From assembly GCA_015068975.1 (NCBI GenBank), contig SVJM01000022.1:1-34090 (forward strand): DNA of 34,090 nt. Reading direction: 5' to 3'. Position 1 is the stretch's first letter. Each line of letters opens with the position of its first letter. Shown in pieces: positions 7,415 through 16,136 of this stretch. The notes beneath the pieces are model-generated. The model ran no database searches, was not told where the DNA came from, and saw only the letters and a program-made list of their open reading frames with translations. The position numbers and the translations under genes are program-made. This DNA comes from Oscillospiraceae bacterium (GTDB taxonomy: Bacteria > Bacillota > Clostridia > UMGS1810).

Positions 7415-9700
7415 ATGAAAAAAGCATTATCATTTATTTTGGTTCTTTGTATGGTTGCATCAATGTTTACATTTAATGTTTTTGCAGCAGAAGAAATCAA
7501 AGTAACAATCGATGGCAAAGCACAAGCATATGATGTAATGCCAATCATCGAAAACGGAAGAACACTTGTTCCAATGCGTGGTATCTTCGAAGCATTGGGT
7601 GCAGAGATCACTTGGGACGATGCTACAAAGACCGTTACTGGTAAGAAGGCAGACATTTCTGTATCACTTCAGATCGGAAATACATCTGCAAAGGTCAATG
7701 AAAAAGAAGTAACTCTCGATGTACCTGCAAAAATCTTAGAAGGAAGAACACTTGTTCCTGTAAGATTTATTTCAGAAACACTTGGTTGCAAGGTAGAGTG
7801 GGAAGATGCTACTAAGACAGTTATCATAAATTCCTCTGATAACAAAAATATGGCAACACTTAAGTCTACATTCCACAGACCTGTTCCTACAGAATTTGAA
7901 AAGTCAAATGATATGAATGATCTTTGGTTCTTTACAGACAATACAACAATCGAAGATCAGGAAGCAATCTATGCAGAAATCAAATCAAAGGGTGAGGTCG
8001 TATGTACATCTGACGAATTCTTTGGCGGATTTGAAAAGTTTGACTCAAATTACGGAAACTTTGAAATCGTAGATGTTGAAGGTCAGGAATTTGACAAAGC
8101 ACTGAAAATTTCATGTACAACAGTTCCTAACAAGAGCAGTGATTTCATTATCAAAACAAAGGCAACTCCTGAGAGAAATCCGGGGGATGGTGTAGATGGT
8201 AAGGACATTATGCTTCTTGCTTTCAGATTCAGACTTACAGAAGGCGGCGATTCAAAGAATCAGGGTGTCGTTCAGGTTCAGATAGAAGAAACTGTGACAG
8301 GACAATGGACAAAGGCATTGTTTAAGAAAGCCTATGCAAACAAAGACTGGTCTGTAGTATATATGCCTTTTACAGGTGTTGACGATGCTACAAGCATTGG
8401 TATCAGACCTGGTTTCTGTGAGCAGGTAATCGAGCTTGGCGGTGTGGAAATCATCAACTTCGGACCTGACTTTGATATAAATTCATTGCCTGAACAGGAT
8501 AATATTGTTTATCCTGAGCTTGAGCCTGATGCAGCTTGGAGAAAAGATGCATTTGACAGAATTGAGAAGTTAAGAAAAGGCGATTTCTCTGTTGTAGTTA
8601 AGGACAAAGATGGTAATGTAATACCTAATGCAGAAGTTGAGTTTGATATGTTTGAACACGAATTTGAATTCGGTTGTGCAGCACAGAGCAACATAACATC
8701 AAGCGAAAACTATCGTGCGAATTTCAGCAAAGAGTTTAACTCTGTGGTAATCGAGCATCAGATGAACTGGGCTCCATGGGAGCTTGAACCGGAAATTGCT
8801 ATCGCAAGAGTTGATGCTGCAAAAGAGCTTGGAATGAAAAACTTCCGTGGACACAACCTTGTATGGCAGAGAGGTGTAGGGTCAGATGGCAAAACATGGC
8901 TCACACCTGAATATATGTACACAGAAGAAGTAAAGACAAACAGAGCATTGTTTGACGAAAAGGTAAAAGCACATATATTTGACATTGCAGGACACTTTAA
9001 GGGACAGATGGACGACTGGGATGTAATAAACGAAATCTATGGTTGTACTCTGATGCAGGATGTATATGGCAAGGATATGTACAAAGACTGGTTCAAATGG
9101 GCAAGAGAAGCAGCAGGCGAAGACTGTGACCTTTATTACAACGAAGCAACAGGTCCTCATTTCTCACCTGAATTCTTAAAGATTCTTGATGAACTTACAG
9201 AGCTTGGTGTAGACTTTGACGGTATCGGACTTCAGTCACATTGTGAAGAAACAAAGCAGCCAAGTGAATTTATGGCTCTTTATGACAGTCTTGAAAAATA
9301 CGGAAAGAAGCTCAAAACTACAGAATACAGTATCAATGTAGATAGTGAAGTTCTTCAGGGCAACTATACACGTGACCTTATGATTACAATGTTTGCAGAA
9401 GAAGATATGTACGGATTCCTTATGTGGGGATTCTGGGATGGAAACGTATATGGTGGCAACAGCCCAATGTACTACAAGGACTGGACACTTAAGCCTGCAG
9501 GTAAGGTATATGAAGACCTTGTGTATAATAAGTGGTGGACACGTGATGCAAAGGCCACAACTGATGCAGAAGGTAAAGCTACAGTAAGAGGCTTCTATGG
9601 TGACTATGATGTGACAGTTACAGCAAATGGCAAGACACAGACAGTATCTTGTGCATATCACAAAGGATATGACAATGTATTGGAAATCGTAGTTGAATAG
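7415..9700 (+). CDS. Secreted GH10 glycoside hydrolase with stalk domain, copy 1
   Basis: A 761-residue protein. Signal peptide at 1-25 (ends VFAAE). Copper-amine-oxidase-like stalk domain at about 28-137, built of two GRTLVPxR repeats. A lectin-like beta-sandwich at about 175-360 (DIMLLAFRFR.. and ELGGVEIINFG). GH10 barrel from W375 to about 705, then a C-terminal beta module (707-761). Acid/base E540 (WDVINE) and nucleophile E637 (TEYS) are present. Canonical GH10 xylanases have TELD at the nucleophile and a His after the Trp of RGHxLxW; here the latter is Q485. So it is an active-looking surface glycosidase whose substrate may not be xylan. Last gene of cassette 2. Confidence 0.9.
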   Translation: MKKALSFILVLCMVASMFTFNVFAAEEIKVTIDGKAQAYDVMPIIENGRTLVPMRGIFEALGAEITWDDATKTVTGKKADISVSLQIGNTSAKVNEKEVTLDVPAKILEGRTLVPVRFISETLGCKVEWEDATKTVIINSSDNKNMATLKSTFHRPVPTEFEKSNDMNDLWFFTDNTTIEDQEAIYAEIKSKGEVVCTSDEFFGGFEKFDSNYGNFEIVDVEGQEFDKALKISCTTVPNKSSDFIIKTKATPERNPGDGVDGKDIMLLAFRFRLTEGGDSKNQGVVQVQIEETVTGQWTKALFKKAYANKDWSVVYMPFTGVDDATSIGIRPGFCEQVIELGGVEIINFGPDFDINSLPEQDNIVYPELEPDAAWRKDAFDRIEKLRKGDFSVVVKDKDGNVIPNAEVEFDMFEHEFEFGCAAQSNITSSENYRANFSKEFNSVVIEHQMNWAPWELEPEIAIARVDAAKELGMKNFRGHNLVWQRGVGSDGKTWLTPEYMYTEEVKTNRALFDEKVKAHIFDIAGHFKGQMDDWDVINEIYGCTLMQDVYGKDMYKDWFKWAREAAGEDCDLYYNEATGPHFSPEFLKILDELTELGVDFDGIGLQSHCEETKQPSEFMALYDSLEKYGKKLKTTEYSINVDSEVLQGNYTRDLMITMFAEEDMYGFLMWGFWDGNVYGGNSPMYYKDWTLKPAGKVYEDLVYNKWWTRDAKATTDAEGKATVRGFYGDYDVTVTANGKTQTVSCAYHKGYDNVLEIVVE

Positions 9701-9786
9701 GATTGTAAAAATTCCCCAGATCATAAAATGGCGGGGCAAATAAAAGATAATATATATAAAAATTTAAGTATTATGGTTTTAAGGTG

Positions 9787-9825
9787 GGAAAGCATCCGAT
9801 AGTCGGATGCTTTCCTTTGTTTTTG
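9787..9825 (+). terminator. Terminator of cassette 2, in repeat unit 1
   Basis: GGAAAGCATCCGA at 9787-9799, a 3-nt loop, the exact complement at 9803-9815, then TTTGTTTTTG. It is 86 bp past the GH10 stop on the same strand. Confidence 0.85.
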
Positions 9826-10010
9826 TGCCATTTTATTTTGAACAAACATTCGACATCGCGGTATCGCATACAGCTTTGTCTCTGTTTGTCCAATCTGAGA
9901 AATTTTTCCTAATCCTTGTCTGAAAGTTGTAAAAATTCCCCAGATCATAAAATGGCAAGGGGAAAAGATAAAAATATTTATAAAAATTTAAGTATTATGG
10001 TTTTAAGGTG

Positions 10011-10049
10011 GGAAAGCATCCGATAGTTGGATGCTTTCCTTTGTTTTTG
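10011..10049 (+). terminator. Second copy of the same terminator, in repeat unit 2
   Basis: Same stem as at 9787, displaced by 224 bp. The one change, C to T in the right arm, turns a G-C into a G-U pair in plus-strand RNA but would be a C-A mismatch in minus-strand RNA, consistent with function on the plus strand. Confidence 0.75.
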
Positions 10050-10224
10050 TGCCATTTTATTTTGAACAAACATTCGACATCGCGGTATCGCATACAGCTT
10101 CGTCTCTGTTTGTCCAATCTGAGAAATTTTTCCTAATCCTTGTTTGAAAGGTGTAAAAATTCCCCAGATCATAAAATGGCGGGGGTAAAAGATAAAAATA
10201 TTTATAAAAAATTGTATTTAAAAA

Positions 10225-10263
10225 AACTTACCGAAAGGGAATACCCCTTTTGGTAAGTTTTTT
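10225..10263. terminator. Terminator of the GH27 gene, probably bidirectional
   Basis: AACTTACC..GGG at 10225-10239 pairs with CCCC..GGTAAGTT at 10244-10258, with A-rich and T-rich flanks on both sides. It directly follows the minus-strand GH27 stop at 10267 and backs up the repeat terminators of the plus-strand operon. Confidence 0.8.
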
Positions 10264-10266
10264 CTC

Positions 10267-11691
10267 TTATTTTACTTTAAATATCTTCACAGTATGCGGC
10301 TCAAGTCTTTGTGATATTATATCCGTCTCGCCAATATCCTTGTTTGCCCATACATCTCTTATTGTACATTTTTTGTCAAGATATATTTTTGTAAGCTCTC
10401 TGATATCGCCTAAATTAAACACTGCATAAGCATCACTTCCGTCAGAAAGCTTTCTTTTGTATATGTGGATTTTTGTTCTTCCGCTTTCACATATATAATA
10501 TGGTCTTGCAGGGGAAAAAAGCGTATCCTGATTTATCTTTATGATTTCCGGGTTGCAATATATTGACAATTCAAATTCCGTAAGATTTTCAAGAGTAGAG
10601 CTTATCTGGATGGGAGAGCCCATAAATGCACGAAGAGAATATGCCATTATCTGTTCGTCCTCTGTAAAGCTCCGTCTTACCTCCTCAAGCTCACATGTGC
10701 CTATATCAAGCATATCAAGGTCGTAGAAGTGACCTTTTTTCATTGTGTTGATAAAGTCTTTGTATGTATTGAATATGAGCATAAAGTTATCCCAGTATCC
10801 CATAGAATCCCAGTTTTGTCTGTAACTGTTGCAGTATTTACTCCAGTATCCTATATATTCGGGACGGGCAGTTACAGATACACAAAAACCAAAGTCTCTT
10901 TGGGATTTCACAAGCTCTCTTCTCATCATTTCTGCATTGTAAGGATCGCATGGCTTCCAGTCATACTTAAGGTAGTCAAAACCCCACTTTGTCCATTGCG
11001 CCACATTGTTTTTTTCTTTTCTTATTTTACCTATTCCGCCATTTGTGTCAGAGAACATATCATCGGCTTCCCCTTGAGTACATCCGGGTATGGACTTAAG
11101 CTCCTTGGGGCATCCCCAGGCAGTGAGCATAGGAGTGGAATATATACCGCATTTAAGACCATAAGAGTGGATGGTATCTGTCATTTTTTTCATATCGGGG
11201 AACTTTTCTGAGGGCATTATGGCATCAAACTCTCCACCATATTCCTTTTGCCAACCAGAGTCTGTATTTATATAGCTGTAGCCGTATTCTGCTATGCCGG
11301 ATTCCACCATTTTTTTAGCAATAGCTTCCTGTTTTTCCTGAGATACATCAGGGCCGAAGGCATTCCAGCTTGTAAATCCCATAAGAGGGGTTAAGAGCAC
11401 ATTGTTTTCTTTTATTTCAAATATTACCTCTTTTTCATCAGCTCCAAGGGTGTTTTCTGCTATGAATATAACCTTGTATTCACCTTTTTCTTTAACTTTT
11501 CCTGTGATGATATTGTTATTTAATGTAAGACCGTCAGGGAGATTTTTTACAGAATATGTGATAGGTCTTTGTCCCGTTACAGGGATTCTTAGTATGACAG
11601 GCTTGTTTGGAGATGCTCCAAAAAGGTCGGGCATATTTATCTGCGGTTTCCCTTCAAAGGGCTTTGCTATGGCAATTTCTGTATAATGCAT
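10267..11691 (-). CDS. GH27 alpha-galactosidase-like protein, intracellular
   Basis: A 474-residue protein with AGAAGG 8 bp before the start. Residues 28-93 form a putative Ig/cadherin-like domain (GQRPITYSVKNLPDGLTL). From residue 102 the GH27 barrel begins (PLMGFTSWN), with nucleophile D244 in YLKYDW, the acid/base region R291..D295, and DLDMLDIG at 324-331. The C-terminal beta domain runs from about 395. GH27 enzymes release terminal alpha-galactose (some alpha-N-acetylgalactosamine or beta-L-arabinopyranose). There is no signal peptide, so it would act on imported oligosaccharides. Single-gene unit, divergent from the AraC gene at 11795, which may control it together with the rhamnose operon. 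Confidence 0.88.
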   Translation of the reverse strand: MHYTEIAIAKPFEGKPQINMPDLFGASPNKPVILRIPVTGQRPITYSVKNLPDGLTLNNNIITGKVKEKGEYKVIFIAENTLGADEKEVIFEIKENNVLLTPLMGFTSWNAFGPDVSQEKQEAIAKKMVESGIAEYGYSYINTDSGWQKEYGGEFDAIMPSEKFPDMKKMTDTIHSYGLKCGIYSTPMLTAWGCPKELKSIPGCTQGEADDMFSDTNGGIGKIRKEKNNVAQWTKWGFDYLKYDWKPCDPYNAEMMRRELVKSQRDFGFCVSVTARPEYIGYWSKYCNSYRQNWDSMGYWDNFMLIFNTYKDFINTMKKGHFYDLDMLDIGTCELEEVRRSFTEDEQIMAYSLRAFMGSPIQISSTLENLTEFELSIYCNPEIIKINQDTLFSPARPYYICESGRTKIHIYKRKLSDGSDAYAVFNLGDIRELTKIYLDKKCTIRDVWANKDIGETDIISQRLEPHTVKIFKVK

Positions 11692-11747
11692 ATAGGCTGC
11701 CTTCTTTCTTTTTCTTTAATTATGGCATTTTACAAAGGTTAGTTACA

Positions 11748-11777
11748 TTGACAAAACATATTTTTGTATAGTAAAAT
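11748..11777 (+). promoter_or_regulatory. Promoter of the AraC gene upstream of rhaBA
   Basis: TTGACA (11748-11753), 18-bp spacer, TAAAAT (11772-11777), 17 bp before the start codon at 11795. The short leader leaves just room for the ribosome site. Confidence 0.6.
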
Positions 11778-11794
11778 CATAGGTGGTGATACCT

Positions 11795-12577
11795 ATGAAA
11801 AATATCTATGCAGAATTTGACGAAAAAGACAAAGTATATATAATATCCTATGGCAGAGAAACCGATTCCAAAAAGGCAAGATGGGGCAGAGGACAGAGAA
11901 ACTCTGTCATAGTTCATTATGTCACAAAAGGAGAGGGATATTTTAACGATCATAGGGTAAAAGAAGGAGAGGGATTTCTGATAAAACGAAATCAGATCCA
12001 TCAGTATTTTTCTTCTTCGGATAAGCCCTGGGAATATTTCTGGGTGATTTTAGACGGGGAAGAAGCTGAAACACTGGTGCAAAGCTTTGTATCAGCAGAT
12101 GAGAGAGGGATTTTTCCTTATGATTTCAAGGAGAAGCTTATAGATTTCTCCAAAGAGTTTTTTATAAATACAGAGAAGCTTTCAAGAGCCAAAGCCCTTG
12201 GAGTTTTCTATCTTCTTATGTCCTGTCATGAACAAAAAGAAAAAATAACCGGCAACCGATATGTGACGGAAGCCAAGAAATATATGGAAGAAAACCTTTA
12301 TAGAAAAATCAGTATAAAAGAAGTAGCAAAAGAATTATTTATCAGTGACAGATATCTTTATAATCTTTTTATCATGCACGAAAGTGTCCCGCCAAAAACC
12401 TATCTTAATAGCTTAAGAATAAAAAAAGCCTGCACACTCTTAAAAAACAAAAATCTCACCATAACAGAAGTAGCAGTATCGGTGGGCTTCAATGATGTGC
12501 TGACTTTTTCAAGATTTTTTTCAAAAAATATGAAGAAGTCGCCGACAGAATACAGAGGGGAATATCATAATTTCTGA
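11795..12577 (+). CDS. AraC family regulator, probable rhamnose operon activator
   Basis: A 260-residue regulator. The ATG at 11795 is preferred over a GTG at 11783, since that GTG lies inside the AGGTGGTG ribosome site. The N-terminal half is cupin-like (VIVHYVTKGEGYFNDHRVKEGEGFLI, read in two parts at about 39-64). The C-terminal double HTH covers about 160-258 (EVAKELFISDRYLYNLF, then VAVSVGFNDVLTFSRFF). It lies on the same strand, 207 bp upstream of rhaB, and divergent from the GH27 gene. RhaR/RhaS-type regulators of rhamnose operons belong to this family, so the role is likely but inferred. It is not close to the cassette 1 and 2 regulators. Confidence 0.88.
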   Translation: MKNIYAEFDEKDKVYIISYGRETDSKKARWGRGQRNSVIVHYVTKGEGYFNDHRVKEGEGFLIKRNQIHQYFSSSDKPWEYFWVILDGEEAETLVQSFVSADERGIFPYDFKEKLIDFSKEFFINTEKLSRAKALGVFYLLMSCHEQKEKITGNRYVTEAKKYMEENLYRKISIKEVAKELFISDRYLYNLFIMHESVPPKTYLNSLRIKKACTLLKNKNLTITEVAVSVGFNDVLTFSRFFSKNMKKSPTEYRGEYHNF

Positions 12578-12622
12578 AATCCGGACATGTAATTTTGTTT
12601 TATGGAAATTTTGACTGCAAAT

Positions 12623-12734
12623 CCAACAAAATGCTTTTTGTTTGTGTTGTTTTTTCTTTGTTTTCTGTTTTTTGTTGGTTATTTTGTTATTTTTCTATTG
12701 ATTTTTTGGTTAATTTGTAATATCATTATATATA
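12623..12734 (+). promoter_or_regulatory. rhaBA promoter region
   Basis: TTGGTT (12706-12711), 17 bp, TATATA (12729-12734) lies about 50 bp before rhaB. Upstream, CCAACAAAA (12623-12631) is exactly inverted as TTTTGTTGG (12670-12678) in a very T-rich stretch, a possible regulator site. The rest of the 207-bp gap holds nothing else recognisable. Confidence 0.5.
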
Positions 12735-12784
12735 TGGTATATAGGGGAATTGTGCCCATATAAACAGGAAAGGAATGAGTTTTA

Positions 12785-14257
12785 ATGGCAAAAAGAGTGC
12801 TTACTTTCGACCTTGGTGCTTCAAGCGGAAGAGCAATTATTGCAACTTATGAAAATTCAAAGGTAACTCTCAAAGAAGTCCACAGATTTCTCAATGAGCC
12901 TGTTACTGTAAACAAAACTCTTTACTGGGATATTCTTCGTTTGTTTGAAGAAATCAAAAAGGGTATTATCGCTGCCAAGCTTGACGGCGGTTTTGATTCA
13001 ATCGGTATAGATACATGGGGCGTTGATTTCGGTATCATTGACGAGAGAGGCGACCTTACTTCAAATCCTGTTCACTATCGTGATATGAGAACAGACAATA
13101 TGGATACAGAGCTGTTTGAAGTTTTGCCAAAGGATAAGCTCTATTCAAAGACCGGTATACAGATAATGAGAATCAATACAATCTTTCAGATGTATTATCT
13201 CTCCAAATATCAACCGGAAAAAATCGCAGGAAATAAGAAGCTTCTTTTCATTCCTGATCTTCTCGCATATTTCCTTACAGGTGAAATGAGAACAGAATAT
13301 ACCATTGCTTCCACATCAGGACTCCTCGATGCGAAAAAAAGAGATTTCGATGAAGAAATCCTCAATATAATCGGTATGAATAAGGATATGTTTGCACCAC
13401 TGATAGAGCCGGGCGAACAGTATGGTATCCTTTCAGAAGATGTGGCAGAAGCTCTTGGATGTGACAGAGTGCCTGTCATTGCATGTGCTACTCACGATAC
13501 AGCATCGGCAGTTGTGGCTGTACCAAGCGAAGTGGATGACTTCTATTACATAAGCTGCGGTACATGGTCACTTTTCGGTACAGAACTCAAAGAGCCTGTT
13601 ATGAACAAAGCGGCTCAGGATGCCAATATCACAAATGAGGGCGGATATGACAAGACAATCCGTTTCCTTAAGAATATTATGGGACTTTGGGTATTCCAGG
13701 AAACATGCCGACAGTGGCAGAGAGAAGGCAAGGAGATTAAGTATGATGTGCTTGATAAGGCGGCTGTAGAAGCAGAACCTTTCCAAAGTCTTATCAATCC
13801 TGACCATCCTATGTTTGAGCCATATGGGGATATGCCCAAGAGAATCAAGGAATTCTGTAAGATGACAGGACAGAAGGTGCCTGAAACAGATGGCGAAATC
13901 GTAAGATGTATTTATGAGAGTCTTGCATTCAAATATAAATATACCTTGGGAAGTATGGCAGAAATTACAGGACACAAATGTGATGCCCTTCATATGGTAG
14001 GCGGCGGCATCAAGGCGAAGCCAATATGTAAGTTTGCATCAAGTGCCTGCAATACAACAGTTGTTACAGGTCCTGTAGAAGCTACAGCAATGGGAAATGC
14101 AGTTGTGCAGCTTATTTCTCTGGGAGAGATAGCAAATCTTAAAGAAGCAAGAAAGATTATCAAACTAAGTACAGATTTATCCGTATACAAACCGGAAAAT
14201 CCCGATGAATGGAATAAAGCTTACGAAAAATATTTAAAACTTTTGGAGGTAAAATAA
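12785..14257 (+). CDS. rhaB: Rhamnulokinase
   Basis: A 490-residue FGGY-family kinase, the usual length for RhaB. It phosphorylates L-rhamnulose to L-rhamnulose 1-phosphate with ATP in the cytoplasm. The ATP-binding start DLGASSGR is at 9-16, GIDTWGVDFG near 74-83, catalytic D238 lies in ATHDTASAV, and the second phosphate loop is MVGGGIKAKP near 403. AAAGGAATGAG precedes the start. Its stop is 1 bp before the rhaA start, so the two are translationally coupled. No rhamnulose-1-phosphate aldolase or rhamnose transporter gene is found in the window. Confidence 0.96.
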   Translation: MAKRVLTFDLGASSGRAIIATYENSKVTLKEVHRFLNEPVTVNKTLYWDILRLFEEIKKGIIAAKLDGGFDSIGIDTWGVDFGIIDERGDLTSNPVHYRDMRTDNMDTELFEVLPKDKLYSKTGIQIMRINTIFQMYYLSKYQPEKIAGNKKLLFIPDLLAYFLTGEMRTEYTIASTSGLLDAKKRDFDEEILNIIGMNKDMFAPLIEPGEQYGILSEDVAEALGCDRVPVIACATHDTASAVVAVPSEVDDFYYISCGTWSLFGTELKEPVMNKAAQDANITNEGGYDKTIRFLKNIMGLWVFQETCRQWQREGKEIKYDVLDKAAVEAEPFQSLINPDHPMFEPYGDMPKRIKEFCKMTGQKVPETDGEIVRCIYESLAFKYKYTLGSMAEITGHKCDALHMVGGGIKAKPICKFASSACNTTVVTGPVEATAMGNAVVQLISLGEIANLKEARKIIKLSTDLSVYKPENPDEWNKAYEKYLKLLEVK

Positions 14258-14258
14258 T

Positions 14259-15506
14259 ATGACAAGATATGAATCAGCTAAAGCAATGTACAAAGAAATC
14301 GGCATTGATACAGATGCCGCTATTGCAAAGCTTAAGACTCTTCCTGTGTCACTTCATTGCTGGCAGGGTGACGACGTTATCGGCTTTGACCATGATGGTC
14401 CTCTGACAGGCGGTATCCAGACCACAGGTAACTATCCTGGAAAGGCTACCACACCTGAAGAACTTCTTCAGGATATGGACAAGGTATTTTCACTTTGCCC
14501 CGGCAAAAAGAAACTTAATGTTCACGCATGCTATGCTATATTTGAAGATGGCGAATTTGCAGATCGTGACAGATTAGAACCAAAGCATTTTAAGAAATGG
14601 GTAGAATTTGCAAAAGAAAAAAATGTGGGTATCGACTTCAACCCAACATTCTTCTCACACCCAATGGTAAAAGACGGTCTTACACTTTCAAGCCCTGATG
14701 AAGCTACAAGAAAGTTCTGGATAGAGCATGGTAAGGCTTGTATCAGAATCAGTCAGTATTTCGCAGAAGAAACAGGTGTTCCATGTGTAATGAACATCTG
14801 GACAGGTGACGGATTTAAGGATATCCCTGCAGACAGACTTGGCCCAAGAGTAAGATACAAAGAAGCCATCGAAGAAATCCTTTCAGAGCCATTTGACAAG
14901 TCAAAAGTTAAACCTTGTGTAGAATCAAAGGTATTCGGTATCGGTGTAGAAGCATATACTACAGGCAGTGCAGAGTTTTCGCTTTCATTTGCTGCAACAC
15001 ATGATGGTTGTCTCCCACTTATGGACAATGGCCACTATCATCCAACCGAAGTGGTATCTGACAAGATCCCTGCTCTTCTTGCATTCTTCCCTGAAATCGC
15101 ACTTCACATTACACGTCCTATCAGATGGGACAGTGACCATGTGGTTCTTTTTGATGATGAAACAAAAGAAATGGCAAAAGAAATTGTAAGATGTGACGGA
15201 CTTGAAAGAGTGTATATGGCACTTGACTACTTCGATGCATCAATCAACAGAATCGCTGCATGGACAGTAGGCTTCAGAAGCTGGCAAAAAGCTCTTCTCT
15301 ATGCTTTACTTGAGCCTACAGCACTTCTCAAAGACCTTCAGGATAAGGCGGATATGACAGAGCTTATGGTAATGCAGGAAAGAATCAAGGTATTACCTTT
15401 TGGCGATATCTGGGATGAATACCTTAGTCAGTCAGGATGCGTTAAGGATACAGAATGGTTTGCAGAAGTTAAAAAATACGAAGAAACAGTATTGTCCAAG
15501 AGATAG
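14259..15506 (+). CDS. rhaA: L-rhamnose isomerase
   Basis: A 415-residue protein, close to the usual 419. It interconverts L-rhamnose and L-rhamnulose, the first step before RhaB. Recognisable family blocks are LHCWQGDDV (32-40), GGIQTTGNYPG (49-59), DFNPTFFSHP (near 127-136), MNIWTGDG and the metal-site region with LMDNGHYHPTE and LDYFDASINR. GGAGG in the end of rhaB serves as its ribosome site. Operon rhaB-rhaA ends at the hairpin at 15595. Confidence 0.97.
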   Translation: MTRYESAKAMYKEIGIDTDAAIAKLKTLPVSLHCWQGDDVIGFDHDGPLTGGIQTTGNYPGKATTPEELLQDMDKVFSLCPGKKKLNVHACYAIFEDGEFADRDRLEPKHFKKWVEFAKEKNVGIDFNPTFFSHPMVKDGLTLSSPDEATRKFWIEHGKACIRISQYFAEETGVPCVMNIWTGDGFKDIPADRLGPRVRYKEAIEEILSEPFDKSKVKPCVESKVFGIGVEAYTTGSAEFSLSFAATHDGCLPLMDNGHYHPTEVVSDKIPALLAFFPEIALHITRPIRWDSDHVVLFDDETKEMAKEIVRCDGLERVYMALDYFDASINRIAAWTVGFRSWQKALLYALLEPTALLKDLQDKADMTELMVMQERIKVLPFGDIWDEYLSQSGCVKDTEWFAEVKKYEETVLSKR

Positions 15507-15594
15507 GGCAGTAATGTAAAATTGATACATAACCCAAAAAACGGTGAGTATATATACGGAACATTCAAAAATACAAATAAATATTTACAAAGAG

Positions 15595-15623
15595 AAAAAG
15601 TCTGCATTTTGCAGACTTTTTCC
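15595..15623 (+). terminator. Terminator of rhaBA
   Basis: AAAAAGTCTGCA (15595-15606), TTT loop, TGCAGACTTTTT (15610-15621), then CC. Almost the same sequence ends the next gene at 16041. Positions 15507-15594 and 15624-15700 hold nothing else recognised. Confidence 0.85.
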
Positions 15624-15707
15624 TTTGATAGATTAAAGCGTGTAGCAACCTTAAGACAGAGTATGCAAACGAAATGTAGTTTTATTAAAAAACGCATACG
15701 AGTCTTT

Positions 15708-15776
15708 ATATAGCCTATATTGTATCATATATAGCCTACTTTGTCAATGGTTATAGTCTATAATAAGTCTATAATA
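15708..15776 (+). promoter_or_regulatory. Operator array upstream of the XRE regulator
   Basis: ATATAGCCTA occurs at 15708 and again at 15729. A related ATAGTCTATAA begins at 15753, and AGTCTATAATA is repeated head to tail at 15755-15776. Starts of the ATAG core fall about 21, 22 and 11 bp apart, that is on one face of the helix. The array ends 17 bp before the XRE start codon, so autoregulation is likely. No clear -35/-10 pair could be fixed. Confidence 0.6.
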
Positions 15777-15793
15777 TGTGATGAGGTGTAGAT

Positions 15794-16036
15794 ATGGATA
15801 TGTATACATTGGTTAAAAGTAGAATTTTGTGTTTGTGTGAAGAAAAGAAAATTACAATCAACAGATTAGCAACTCAATCAGGAGTTGCTCCGTCAACCAT
15901 AAAAAATATTTTATATGGAAAAAGCCGAAACCCCGGAATTGTTACATTAAAAATGCTTTGTGATGGATTGGATGTATCTATTATAGAATTTTTTGATACA
16001 GAAGAATTTAATAATCTGGAACAGGAAATAAAATAA
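15794..16036 (+). CDS. XRE-family (Cro/CI-like) HTH regulator
   Basis: An 80-residue protein, essentially one helix-turn-helix domain: INRLATQSGVAPSTIKNIL at about 21-39 is the HTH, followed by LKMLCDGLDVSIIEFF, the usual fourth and fifth helices. GAGGTG precedes the first ATG; a second ATG two codons later is the alternative. It is a lone gene with its own upstream operator-like repeats and terminator. Small Cro-like proteins of this kind usually repress themselves and a neighbour; the target here is not evident. It is flanked on both sides by near-identical terminators. Confidence 0.88.
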   Translation: MDMYTLVKSRILCLCEEKKITINRLATQSGVAPSTIKNILYGKSRNPGIVTLKMLCDGLDVSIIEFFDTEEFNNLEQEIK

Positions 16037-16040
16037 AACA

Positions 16041-16072
16041 AGGAAAAGTCTGCATTTCGCAGACTTTTTCCT
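16041..16072 (+). terminator. Terminator of the XRE gene
   Basis: AGGAAAAGTCTGC pairs with GCAGACTTTTTCCT (one bulged T) and runs into the T-rich arm. It nearly duplicates the rhaBA terminator. Confidence 0.8.
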
Positions 16073-16136
16073 GTTCAGGGGACATTTGAGTACGGGCATT
16101 TTTTGTTACAAAATCATATCCACATTGTAAAAACAA

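Larger units (their letters stand above)
9704..10210. repeat. 224-bp tandem repeat, two full copies and a partial third
   Basis: Units begin with TGTAAAAATTCCCCAGATCA at 9704, 9928 and 10152, giving a period of 224 bp; the third copy stops after about 55 bp. Copies 1 and 2 differ at only a few places. Each full unit has a 13-bp perfect-type hairpin with a T-rich tail. The units fill the 566-bp gap between GH10 copy 1 and the GH27 gene. The minus strand carries a 64-75 codon open frame in each unit, but it contains the hairpin and has no sign of independent conservation. Confidence 0.9.

Noticed and set aside
7415-9700. Calling the proteins copper amine oxidases
   Set aside because: Only the short N-terminal stalk domain resembles that family; the catalytic part is GH10 with both glutamates.
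9236-9739. 167-codon minus-strand frame
   Set aside because: Antisense to the GH10 catalytic domain and running into the repeat; cysteine- and isoleucine-rich composition typical of a shadow frame.
9721-10172. Repeated 64-75 codon open frames on the minus strand, both starting MIWGIFT
   Set aside because: They lie wholly in the 224-bp tandem repeat, contain the terminator stem, and are alike only because the DNA is repeated. No ribosome site or family resemblance.
10729-11211. 160-codon plus-strand frame
   Set aside because: Antisense to the well-supported GH27 gene, with no ribosome site or recognisable domain.
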